In this document: positions 13,415 to 21,360 of the stretch, piece by piece | Position numbering within the stretch: position 1 is the first letter of the stretch | Layout of the letters: each line of letters opens with the position of its first letter | DNA from: Glaciecola sp. UBA2563 | Lineage (GTDB): Bacteria; Pseudomonadota; Gammaproteobacteria; Enterobacterales; Alteromonadaceae | Reading direction: 5' to 3' | Assembly (NCBI GenBank): GCA_002340325.1 | Contig: DDLV01000118.1 | Coordinates: 1-54,581, forward strand | DNA: 54,581 bases | The notes under the pieces: model-generated | Seen by the model: the letters and a program-made list of their open reading frames with translations, nothing else | The model's database searches: none | What the model was told of the DNA's origin: nothing | Made by a program: the position numbers and the translations under genes

Positions 13415-15307
13415 TTAATTGTTGGATGCTGTTGGTGAAAAGTCCAAGCTGCTTGCATTTCGTGCCAACTGAATAAATTCGCTACGATAACCAAACGCGT
13501 CGTCCCCTTTATTGTTGTTGGCCGTTTTTATCACCCAATCATAACTAATTTCGCTGGTATATCTACTGTCTTTTACAAGTTGAGCAAAGGCAGCTACCGC
13601 TGTCGCAAATTGAAAATCAGATGATTGTTTTTGGAAGTCAATAATATCAGTTTTGTTGATGATGTTTTCAATGAGTAGACTACTTTCGCCTTGAGGTTGT
13701 TTGTAGCGCAACTTTACATGCGCCAACTCTTCGGAAATGTCTTTGGATGTTTTCAACGATTGCTCTCGTCCCCCACCTTCTTGTCCGCTATCCTGCAGAT
13801 CATCATTTCGTAGATAATCATATCGCAAATCATCATTAAACTTTTCTTTGCTATCAACTAATGTCACTTCATATAGTGCTGTCACGGAATGCCCAGCGCC
13901 GATATCGCCAGCATCTACCTTATCGTTGTTGAAATCTTCACTGTTTAACACTCGATTTTCATAACCAATGAGCCTATATTCAGCAACTTGATTAGGGTTG
14001 AACTCAATCTGTACTTTTACGTCTTTAGCAATAATTTGCATTGTTGACGACATCTCATCCACGAGCACTTTTCTGGCTTCATTAATCGTATCGATATATG
14101 CATAATTGCCATTCCCTGCATCTGCCAATTGTTCCATTAAATGGTCATTGTAATTGCCAGTACCAAAACCAAGTGTCGTCAACGCAATTCCTTTTTTACG
14201 TTTTTTTTCAATAAGTCCAATAAGGGCATCGTGGTCAACCATGCCAACGTTGAAGTCACCATCTGTTGCAAGCACGACCCGGTTAACACCATCTTCTACA
14301 AACGCTTGCTCTGCCATTTGATAAGCTAGCTCAATGCCTGATGCACCATTAGTTGAACCGCCTGCGCTTAATTGTTCCAGTGCTGCCGTAATTTTTGCAG
14401 TGTTGTTCCCCGTTGTTGGCTCAAGCACAACGCCTGATGCACCAGCATAAATGACAATGGACACCTTATCACTTGAGCTTAATTGTTGACTTAACATCAC
14501 CAGCGACCGTTTTAGTAATGGGAGTTTATTTGACTGATTCATCGAGCCTGATACATCAACTAAGAAAACAAGATTTTTGTCTTTTTCGACAAGATCATAT
14601 TCATAGCCTTGCAGGCCGATTCTGATCAGATGTCTTTCATTATTCCACGGTGATGTTGCAACATCAGTGCTTATACTAAACGGATGTTCAAGTTCAGAGG
14701 GACGCTCGTATTGGTAGTCAAAATAATTAATAAACTCTTCTACTCTAATGGCGTCTTTAGGCGGCATATACCCTTGATTGAGCATTCGTCTGGCGTTGGT
14801 GTAACTGCCAGTGTCGACATCTACAGAGAAGGTTGATACTGGAAACTGTGAGACTAATTTGACACTATTTTCATCTAGCCCCTGATAATTCTCAGTATTC
14901 TGATGATGGTGAAAGTGATTTTCCAGTTCATACATTTCTCGATTATGTGAAAGATGCGACACTGGTGGCGGCGCTGCGTGATCTGTTTGTGTGATTGCCA
15001 TTTGTCTGCTCGCCTGCCCCATTAACTTAGCATTATCATCGTGTATAACCATTAATTCAGCGACAGCAGGCTGTATAGTTTGGTCAGCCGTAACTGTTTC
15101 ATGCGATTCATTGAGTTGTGCAGGTTCTGCCTTCGCTGGTTGACCTTCATTGTTTTTTGATTGTGATGTCTTATCGCCTGAATTCTGCGCGCATGAAAAC
15201 GTGAGAGCGGTTGCCAGAGCGATAGCGCTCAATGCAAAATAAGGAGACCCTTTCTTATCTCGTAATTGTGTGACTTCTTGAGTGAATCGCTGCGTGGTTA
15301 ATTTCAT
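13415..15307 (-). CDS. VWA-domain lipoprotein (YfbK type)
   Basis: This 630-residue exported protein has a long N-terminal signal with a hydrophobic run ending ALTFSCAQ, so Cys39 is the probable lipidation site (the box is not canonical). After a Ser/Glu-rich linker comes the YfbK-type N-terminal domain (TFSVDVDTGSYTNARRMLNQGYMPPKDAIRVEEFINYFDY, about 155-195). A von Willebrand A domain follows with a complete metal-ion site (FLVDVSGSMNQSN near 247-259, then TNGASGIELA and LATDGDFNVGM). The C-terminal YfbK-type domain ends with DDAFGYRSEFIQLARNA. It is the first gene of an operon with an ECF sigma and a membrane anti-sigma, which suggests an envelope-sensing module. Its ribosome binding site AAGGG lies inside the 3' arm of an inverted repeat (15311-15372). 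Confidence 0.85.
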   Translation of the reverse strand: MKLTTQRFTQEVTQLRDKKGSPYFALSAIALATALTFSCAQNSGDKTSQSKNNEGQPAKAEPAQLNESHETVTADQTIQPAVAELMVIHDDNAKLMGQASRQMAITQTDHAAPPPVSHLSHNREMYELENHFHHHQNTENYQGLDENSVKLVSQFPVSTFSVDVDTGSYTNARRMLNQGYMPPKDAIRVEEFINYFDYQYERPSELEHPFSISTDVATSPWNNERHLIRIGLQGYEYDLVEKDKNLVFLVDVSGSMNQSNKLPLLKRSLVMLSQQLSSSDKVSIVIYAGASGVVLEPTTGNNTAKITAALEQLSAGGSTNGASGIELAYQMAEQAFVEDGVNRVVLATDGDFNVGMVDHDALIGLIEKKRKKGIALTTLGFGTGNYNDHLMEQLADAGNGNYAYIDTINEARKVLVDEMSSTMQIIAKDVKVQIEFNPNQVAEYRLIGYENRVLNSEDFNNDKVDAGDIGAGHSVTALYEVTLVDSKEKFNDDLRYDYLRNDDLQDSGQEGGGREQSLKTSKDISEELAHVKLRYKQPQGESSLLIENIINKTDIIDFQKQSSDFQFATAVAAFAQLVKDSRYTSEISYDWVIKTANNNKGDDAFGYRSEFIQLARNASSLDFSPTASNN

Positions 15308-15310
15308 AAT

Positions 15311-15372
15311 AAAAACCCTTAATTATTTAATCTTCACCTCTATTGACGAAGCAAAAATGCAAAAGGGTTTTT
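15311..15372 (-). repeat. Inverted repeat covering the ribosome binding site of the VWA gene
   Basis: On the minus strand AAAAACCCTT (15372-15363) is exactly complementary to AAGGGTTTTT (15320-15311), with a 42-base loop. The 3' arm holds the AAGGG that serves as ribosome binding site, eight bases before the ATG at 15307. A transcript reading in from upstream could therefore fold to hide its start. The T-rich 3' arm also resembles a terminator for the upstream glycosyltransferase gene. Confidence 0.5.
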
Positions 15373-15391
15373 TATTTTTGATTTTTCGAGA

Positions 15392-16153
15392 TTATGCTAG
15401 TGAGAGCTGCTTTCGCAGGCGTTTGACGTGTTGATTAGTATATTTGTAGTTTAAGAGACTGGCTTCAAATTGCTGGATTTTGCGTCGCCAAAAGTGCTTT
15501 TTGTGCGTTTCACTGCTAGCGGCAATGGTACTTTCAAATGCTAAATCCTGAGTGACGGGGTAAGGCATTAAAGACATAACAGTAATCCCTTTTTCCCAAA
15601 AATACTGAATGTCAGTGTCAACCGGTCGCCCAAACTTTTGAGTGCTTTTGAGTAGTTTGTTTGCACCCTCTTTTGTTATCGCAGTAGCCGCGCCACCGCT
15701 CATCGGCTTGCTATGAACAACCAGTTTCAAGCCATTGGACAGTGAGTGTTCAAATTTGATTTTTCTGTCTCTGTTCTGATAAGCAGCAAGCTTAATAAGA
15801 TCCCAAGGAAATGCAATCTTCCCAATCTGGTCAAATGCTGCGTGCAAGTCTCCAGACAAGTAAAAATCATCTTCAAGCACAACGCCAAAAGGCGCATCTC
15901 CGTCAGCAATCTTTTGCCACGCTTTCCTATGGCTAAGATAACAGCCTATTTGATTGCGGGTAAGTTGATAATGATAGTTTCTGGAATTCAATTCACTGTC
16001 GTAGTGTTGTCGCAGTTGTTCCTGCGTCAACGCACTGCCTAAAACACCGGAGATGCGCTCAAATGTAACTGATTGCTCACCTAGTCGTTGCTGGCTTTTC
16101 TCAAGCCTGTCTTTACTTTTATCCAGATTAATCAAGTAAACTGTTGGCAACAA
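15392..16153 (-). CDS. Glycosyltransferase family 25 (LPS-type) protein
   Basis: This 253-residue cytoplasmic transferase of the GT25 family adds sugars, often galactose, to lipopolysaccharide or similar glycans. Signature stretches are present: VYLINLDKSKDRLEKSQQRL (residues 5-24), FERISGVLG, LTRNQIGCYLSHRKAWQKI (residues 63-81) and the acidic motif FGVVLEDDFYLSG. A later segment SGGAATAITKEGANKLL also fits the family. The likely start is TTG (16153) with GGGAG upstream; no better ATG is in frame. It stands between two unrelated genes and about 85 bases before the VWA gene. The acceptor cannot be predicted. Confidence 0.85.
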   Translation of the reverse strand: MLPTVYLINLDKSKDRLEKSQQRLGEQSVTFERISGVLGSALTQEQLRQHYDSELNSRNYHYQLTRNQIGCYLSHRKAWQKIADGDAPFGVVLEDDFYLSGDLHAAFDQIGKIAFPWDLIKLAAYQNRDRKIKFEHSLSNGLKLVVHSKPMSGGAATAITKEGANKLLKSTQKFGRPVDTDIQYFWEKGITVMSLMPYPVTQDLAFESTIAASSETHKKHFWRRKIQQFEASLLNYKYTNQHVKRLRKQLSLA

Positions 16154-16260
16154 TTGAAACTCCCAAGAATCCTATTTCTCTCACGCGCGCTTTCGTATTG
16201 ATAAACAACATGTGTATTTTCAAACTAAATGAGGATTTGTCAAATAAATAGCGACACTAA

Positions 16261-16785
16261 TTAGGTGCTAATGTGCCTTTGTGCAAGTTGCCTCGCAGCT
16301 TCATAAATAAAGTATGTCAACACTACAAAAATGGCAAATGACCAAATATCAAATAAAGCTAAATACCTGACCGGCCAAATAACTGCAGCAACAAAGTTCA
16401 TTATTTGACCGACGAAAAACGAAATTAAAGACCCAATCGTTAGAAATTCTAAAAGTGGCATAAAACCCTGCTCTGTCACCACAGTTTTGGTACTCAAAAT
16501 AAACTCTGTAAGTTGGTCAAATTCGATTAATATCAATTTTACTAAAGCCATACTGCCATAATATCCACCTCCCAAACTAAACCATTTATCCATGACTTTC
16601 GTGCTGGCTAAGTTCGTTGTATTCGTCCTTAGACTAGTTGGCTTGCTTATAGGTTGGTGCTCAATGGTTTTGGTTGTTCCCCCGCTTATTTTGTAGCCCT
16701 TTTTTATCAATATCGCATGCATTACAAAGGCAACCGCAAACAGCAAGGCACCCGTAAAAACAACTTCCCATAACAATACCGACAC
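16261..16785 (-). CDS. Small membrane protein of unknown function
   Basis: This 174-residue protein is not recognised as any named family. Three to four hydrophobic segments are visible: about residues 4-27 (LLWEVVFTGALLFAVAFVMHAIL), a weaker one near 71-88, about 109-135 (FLTIGSLISFFVGQIMNFVAAVIW), and about 140-160 (LFDIWSFAIFVVLTYFIYEA). A polar loop rich in Thr, Lys and Asn separates the first two. GTG at 16785 with AAGGAAA upstream is the likely start. It has no operon partner. Confidence 0.65.
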   Translation of the reverse strand: MSVLLWEVVFTGALLFAVAFVMHAILIKKGYKISGGTTKTIEHQPISKPTSLRTNTTNLASTKVMDKWFSLGGGYYGSMALVKLILIEFDQLTEFILSTKTVVTEQGFMPLLEFLTIGSLISFFVGQIMNFVAAVIWPVRYLALFDIWSFAIFVVLTYFIYEAARQLAQRHIST

Positions 16786-17071
16786 GGTTTCCTTCTTTAA
16801 TTGTTTATAAACGATAAACCTTACAAATATTGTAAACGAATAAACAGTTATAAAGGAGATTTTTACTTTTTAATTCGTTACTAAAAGGACAGCATTGTCA
16901 GCTAAACAGAATGAGGTTGTCCGATGGATTATTTTTTTACTGTTTACTTGTAGAACAACAGTTACTTGTTCTATCATACACGGAAATCGAGTAAATCTCG
17001 GTCATCGCTTACCTTTCTTCATTTTAGTGTACTATCACCTTTCGAAAAACAAGCGGTTCATCATAACAATT
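16786..17071. other. Intergenic region upstream of tRNA-Arg
   Basis: About 285 bases with no convincing gene. A reading frame entering from 16895 runs through the tRNA and is rejected. An inverted repeat TAGAACA / TGTTCTA separated by nine bases lies near 16951-16973 in an AT-rich stretch. TACTAT near 17030 may be the -10 box of the tRNA promoter, but no good -35 accompanies it. Confidence 0.4.
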
Positions 17072-17148
17072 GCGGCGTTAGCTCAGCTGGATAGAGCAAC
17101 TGGCTTCGAACCAGTAGGTCGGGAGTTCGAATCTCTCACGCCGCGCCA
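17072..17148 (+). tRNA. tRNA-Arg (anticodon UCG)
   Basis: A full cloverleaf of 77 bases is visible. The acceptor arms GCGGCGT / ACGCCGC are followed by discriminator G and an encoded CCA. The D arm is GCTC / GAGC. The anticodon stem ACTGG / CCAGT carries loop CTTCGAA, which puts TCG at positions 34-36. The variable loop is AGGTC and the T stem GGGAG / CTCTC with loop TTCGAAT. Anticodon UCG reads arginine codon CGA. It stands alone, with the MarR gene beginning 100 bases downstream. Confidence 0.96.
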
Positions 17149-17248
17149 TTTCTCTATTATCAGTTTAAAAGAATTCTTACCTTTGTGATCTAATTTTTAG
17201 ATAGTTTAATATTAAACTATATATTCAGAACCATGCAGAATTGATTCA

Positions 17249-17740
17249 ATGATTAACTCTTTTATCAAACGAGGTACCTCGTGGAAATACTTGGTTGAGG
17301 CTTATCAGGTATGCACTCAAAAGTACGCAAAACTTTTATTCAATTTTGGTCTGACGCCTTCGCAACTAGACGTTTTGATTCAGATTGAGTTATTAGGAGA
17401 TCAAGCAAGGCCAAAGTTAATTGCTGAAGGGCTCCTAGTGACAAAGGGAAACATCACGAGTGTGACAAAAAGACTTATCGAGCGAAATATTATCAGCCAG
17501 CAATCAGATACCGAGGACCTTAGATCAGCAGTTTTTCGGATAACTCCGCAAGGCGACAATGTTCTTCAAAACGCGAAAAAAGCAGCAAAAGCATTTATCG
17601 ATGCTCAACTAGCTCCCTTTTCAGACGAGGAAGTTCAGCTCGTTGGTGAATTGATGAAGAAGATGCGTCGACATCTTGAATCAAAGGGCTTTGACGATGC
17701 ATTGGTAAATATACAGAGCTCAGCTGCCGCGAAGGAGTAA
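17249..17740 (+). CDS. MarR-family transcriptional regulator
   Basis: This 163-residue winged-helix repressor of the MarR type has the core FGLTPSQLDVLIQIELLGDQARPKLIAEGLLVTKGNITSVTKRLIERNIISQ (about residues 33-84). It contains the recognition helix (TKGNITSVTKRLIERNIIS) and a following wing with the acidic SDTEDLRSAVFRITPQGDNVL. N- and C-terminal helices for dimer formation flank it. Five bases separate it from the alpha/beta hydrolase gene, so the pair is one operon and the regulator may answer a substrate or product of that enzyme. The ribosome binding site before the ATG is weak. Confidence 0.85.
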   Translation: MINSFIKRGTSWKYLVEAYQVCTQKYAKLLFNFGLTPSQLDVLIQIELLGDQARPKLIAEGLLVTKGNITSVTKRLIERNIISQQSDTEDLRSAVFRITPQGDNVLQNAKKAAKAFIDAQLAPFSDEEVQLVGELMKKMRRHLESKGFDDALVNIQSSAAAKE

Positions 17741-17745
17741 ATGAA

Positions 17746-18528
17746 ATGAATAACGAAATCATACTAAAAGCCCCGCCATCAAGAAATGGATTGAAGGAAT
17801 ACCGGGTTGCCTTTGACTTACTGTCACTCCCGCTTCGTATGTCCGTTTTGAAGCTGAAGAGATTAGAGAACATTGGCCAAGGAAGAAATGTGTTCGTCCT
17901 TCCAGGGTTTGGTGCATCTGATAAAACGATGTACCCATTAAGGTATTATCTTGAAAAATACGGCTTCAAAACATTTGGGTGGGGACTTGGCATCAATAAA
18001 GCTGGCATGGATATAAAGCATGATCCACATGCAATCTCATGGCGGCTTACCCCACCGACGCCTTATAAAGGCGAGGCTGGTGTCGCTTTTTTATGTGACG
18101 CGATGGTGAATACGATTAAAAAATTCTACCTTTTAACAAATGAAAAAGTGATTCTAGTGGGATGGAGTCTTGGTGGTACGATTGCTCGAGAAGTAGCGAG
18201 GGATTTGCCCAATATTGTTGAACACGTGATAACGCTTGGCTCGCCGTTGATTGGAGGCCCAAAGTACACAGCGGCAGCATCCATCTTGACTAAAAAGGGA
18301 TTGAATTTAGATTGGATTGAAAATGAAGTTAGCAAACGTAACATGCTTCCTCTCACATGCAAGTCAACGTCAATTGTAAGCCCTTCTGATGGGGTCGTTG
18401 GTTATTCTGCTAGTTTCGTTCCAAATGATAAAAGGACACGTTACATCGAGCTCGACGTTTCGCATTTGGGTATGGGAATTAATCATAAAACACTTTCGAC
18501 AATTCTCCGCGAATTGCGATGCAACTAG
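17746..18528 (+). CDS. Alpha/beta-fold hydrolase
   Basis: This 260-residue enzyme of the alpha/beta hydrolase superfamily resembles lipases and esterases. The oxyanion strand reads NVFVLPGFGASDKTMYPLRYYLEKYG (about 46-72). The nucleophile elbow is LVGWSLGGTIAREVARDLP, so Ser near residue 144 is the nucleophile. It is followed by VITLGSPLIGGP, the pattern of PGAP1-like and triacylglycerol lipases. Asp near STSIVSPSDGVVGY and His in LDVSHLGMGINH complete a likely triad. No signal peptide is seen, so it acts in the cytoplasm or at the membrane face. The substrate is unknown. It is co-transcribed with the MarR regulator just upstream. Confidence 0.8.
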   Translation: MNNEIILKAPPSRNGLKEYRVAFDLLSLPLRMSVLKLKRLENIGQGRNVFVLPGFGASDKTMYPLRYYLEKYGFKTFGWGLGINKAGMDIKHDPHAISWRLTPPTPYKGEAGVAFLCDAMVNTIKKFYLLTNEKVILVGWSLGGTIAREVARDLPNIVEHVITLGSPLIGGPKYTAAASILTKKGLNLDWIENEVSKRNMLPLTCKSTSIVSPSDGVVGYSASFVPNDKRTRYIELDVSHLGMGINHKTLSTILRELRCN

Positions 18529-18547
18529 CCAATCTTACAAAGTCGAG

Positions 18548-20302
18548 TCAGTCAATGACCAAAAGAGAATTCATAATCCCACCGAATTCGCCTCGCTTAA
18601 CGTTATCGGGATCGAACATCCATTCGCCATCGACTATAAATTTGTAGTAATGCTCACCACTTGGTAATGCAATATTGATTCGCCAGCCGTCTGCATTTTT
18701 TTTCAATGGAATAGACATGGGGTGCCAATCGTTAAATGTACCGGCCAGTGTTACCAAAGACGCATCGTTAAATCCATTCAATACAAAAGTGCTATCGCCA
18801 CCGTTCTCAGCAAGTGCAAGCCCTTTCAAAACTCTGTTTGCCTGGGTTAAACCAGGATTTAGCTGCAGCGCCTTTTGCATACTGCGTCTGGCAGCATCGT
18901 AGTTTCCTGCTCGCATTGCTAGGATCCCAGCGGCGTAGTTTATATGTTCATTGTCACTGTATTGCAGGACGGATTCTTTGATTAGCAATGATGCGACATT
19001 GTCCATTCCTGTCTCGGACAGCTCGATTGCAATATCCGAAAGTTGTTTTCCATTTATGGTTAGTTCTCCGCGCTCGTTTCTAAAGGGTTTTGTCGCTTCA
19101 GCAAACGGCATCTCTGTTAATGCTAATCCCAATTTCAACCCGTCAGTAAATCGCGCGTTACTGAATGCACTAAGCATAAACTCGTGTGACAAACCGAAAT
19201 TAGGTAATGCAATATCAACCAACTCAGGAAAGATGTACTCGCCTAAATCAGTATTTGAAAAAAACACTACACCGTCACCGCTTTGCAGCTCCGCAACCGC
19301 AAGGGCTTTGAAATTACTGTTGGAACCTCCGTGCCAGAAATAGGTTTTTCCTTCCTCAACATGCACAGCTAATCCAAGGCCCCAATACATTGTAAATGGT
19401 CTTTCGTCATCTTTTAGCTGCTGACTCTGGGGGCTCAGCAAGATGCGGTGGCTTGCTTCACTGAGTAATTCGTTGCGCAAAATAGCCTGAATGAACCGCG
19501 CATATTCATTTGCGTTTGAATGCAAAGAAAACGCACTATAGCCGGATTCAACGGGCCACTTACCTGCTGCCATACCTAAAATTCGATGGCCGTGTGCCGC
19601 TGTTTCAGCTTGTGCTTCGGTAAGCACATAGCTGCTATGTCGCATATCAAGAGGCTGAAAGATCCTGTCTTTTGCCAATTCTTCCAATGATTTATCGGTG
19701 ATTCTTTCAACCGCAAGCTGCAATAACTGAAAGCCCTCGCCCGAATATGTAAACGCTTCCCCCGGATCTGATGTAAAGGCTAGCTTGCCATCATTTTGCG
19801 ATCGCCAATTGGGTAACCCTGATGTATGGGATAACACCACTCTCGCGGTTAGCTGTTTATAGCGCTCATCTTCTGCAAACGCTTTATAGTCTTCAATATC
19901 TGGAAGTGGCTGCTTAAAATACCGATATAGTGGCCTGTCCAACTGCAGTTTACCTTCTTCAACTAGCTGCAATACAATGGGCGCAAACAAGGCCTTACTT
20001 AGAGACGCTGCCTCAAACAATGTTTCGGGATTAACTTTGCTGCCCGTCGCACGATTGGCATCACCATATGCCAGACTATGCACAATCTCGCCGTCTCGCA
20101 AAATCGCAACGGAGGCACCTGGTATATATGCTTCTTTAAAAAGCTGCTTAAATTGGTCTTCAAGATCATCTACCGATGCTGCCGCCGGATATACGATAAC
20201 TGCCAATACTAAGGCACATGTATAAGCCATTGTGAACAGTGTCTGTAAAACGGATTTTGTATTAAAAGAATAACCAAATACCTGCATGATAAGAGTCCGC
20301 AT
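18548..20302 (-). CDS. Exported serine hydrolase (beta-lactamase family) with C-terminal glycogen-binding-type domain
   Basis: About 584 residues from the ATG at 20302; the open frame extends upstream to a TTG at 20368, and later ATGs at 20287 and 20230 are alternatives because none has a clear ribosome binding site. A hydrophobic signal segment (TMAYTCALVLAVIVYPAAAS) precedes a class C beta-lactamase/serine hydrolase domain. That domain has the catalytic SxxK (AASLSKALF), a YSG motif in place of YxN (FTYSGEGF) and HGGSN in place of KTG. A middle region resembles tetratricopeptide helices (INYAAGILAMRAGNYDAARRSMQKALQLNPG). The last 85 residues form an early-set AMPK/isoamylase N-type domain (VTLAGTFNDWHPMSIPLKK ... 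YYKFIVDGEWMFDPDN). The combination suggests a periplasmic hydrolase, possibly binding a glycan; the substrate is not predictable. Confidence 0.82.
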   Translation of the reverse strand: MRTLIMQVFGYSFNTKSVLQTLFTMAYTCALVLAVIVYPAAASVDDLEDQFKQLFKEAYIPGASVAILRDGEIVHSLAYGDANRATGSKVNPETLFEAASLSKALFAPIVLQLVEEGKLQLDRPLYRYFKQPLPDIEDYKAFAEDERYKQLTARVVLSHTSGLPNWRSQNDGKLAFTSDPGEAFTYSGEGFQLLQLAVERITDKSLEELAKDRIFQPLDMRHSSYVLTEAQAETAAHGHRILGMAAGKWPVESGYSAFSLHSNANEYARFIQAILRNELLSEASHRILLSPQSQQLKDDERPFTMYWGLGLAVHVEEGKTYFWHGGSNSNFKALAVAELQSGDGVVFFSNTDLGEYIFPELVDIALPNFGLSHEFMLSAFSNARFTDGLKLGLALTEMPFAEATKPFRNERGELTINGKQLSDIAIELSETGMDNVASLLIKESVLQYSDNEHINYAAGILAMRAGNYDAARRSMQKALQLNPGLTQANRVLKGLALAENGGDSTFVLNGFNDASLVTLAGTFNDWHPMSIPLKKNADGWRINIALPSGEHYYKFIVDGEWMFDPDNVKRGEFGGIMNSLLVID

Positions 20303-20567
20303 TTGAGTAGCTGATGTTAGGTTATGTCGCAAGCCTTCTGATAAAAGTTTAAATTTATAGCAGTACAAAATTTACAAGGAAGAAATTTCGTCACTGCTGC
20401 AAACAATGCTCTCAATGTTATTGAAGAGATGTCGGTTTAGAAGAAAAAAGGCAGGGCACAAGGATTGAGACGTATAGATTCGGCAAACGCTAACTAGCAA
20501 GGCCCTGAAGACATACTCTAGGTCGGATAGATGGAGCCTGTTAGTAGAATTATCAGCGCTTCATACG

Positions 20568-21146
20568 CTAAAAATCCATTGAATAATTAAGTTTGACTTG
20601 ATTGTCTATTAAGTCGGAAACTGTTGACATGTGTGAGGATGAAACGTCCCATGCTGACTGCTGAAGCGACATGGTAAAACGGTGCTTGTCTTTCATCACT
20701 GGAAATTCCATGTGAACGCTTAATGTTTTGTTTTCGGGCAGCTCTATCTCTTGTGCATTTGGAAGTCTTAGTTTGTTGTCTGTTACGACCTTCTGACTGA
20801 CGCCGACGCGGTAGTTTTCTGCATGCCACCACGATACCAGCTCAAATGTAGACGAACTGAGCCTTTCTTCTAGCGTTCCTAACCTGACTTTTGATTTGTT
20901 GAGGTCAACGTTAGCTTCTAACGAAAATGCTGAAGCGATGTTGCGTGTATAATTAAGTGCGTAGCGTTTTGATTCGAATGTGTTCGATTCGATTTTGAGC
21001 TTATCAAAATCAACATCGTCTTCAGAGGTGAGCAATCGGTCGTCTAACCATCCTAGCGCCCTATCCTCAAACTCTCCAGCATTACACGTCTGAATTTTAA
21101 CAAAAAGAAGTACTAGGCATGTTAGCAAGATACATCTCAACACCAT
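20568..21146 (-). CDS. Exported protein of unknown function, probable outer-membrane strand-rich protein
   Basis: The family of this 192-residue protein is not recognised. A clear signal peptide (MVLRCILLTCLVLLFVKIQTCNAGE) precedes a mature part made of alternating polar and hydrophobic stretches (YALNYTRNIASAFSLEANVDLNKSKVRLG, TFELVSWWHAENYRVGVSQKV, HRFTMSLQQSAWDV). It ends KLNYSMDF, an aromatic C-terminal residue as in outer-membrane beta proteins. ATG at 21146 has GGAG eight bases upstream. The gene stands alone between the serine hydrolase and the gcv operon. Confidence 0.6.
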   Translation of the reverse strand: MVLRCILLTCLVLLFVKIQTCNAGEFEDRALGWLDDRLLTSEDDVDFDKLKIESNTFESKRYALNYTRNIASAFSLEANVDLNKSKVRLGTLEERLSSSTFELVSWWHAENYRVGVSQKVVTDNKLRLPNAQEIELPENKTLSVHMEFPVMKDKHRFTMSLQQSAWDVSSSHMSTVSDLIDNQVKLNYSMDF

Positions 21147-21360
21147 ATCGCTTCTCCTTTACTAAAATTAACTGGGGCACATTGAATCGCGTTGGTGATT
21201 AAACTTTACTGCAAAGTTAACTTTTGTTAATTATCAATTCCTATACCTAACACTTGAAAAAAGTACCTATAAATAAGTGACTTTTGTATAGCCCTTTACA
21301 GACCTGATGTGTATGCGCGTAATATCGATATGCGCTTCTGCGGGTGAAAAAACTTTTTTG

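Noticed and set aside
16895..17188. Open frame of 97 codons on the plus strand
   Set aside because: It runs straight through tRNA-Arg; the stretch ALAQLDRATGFEPVGREFESLTPRH is the usual false translation of a tRNA gene.
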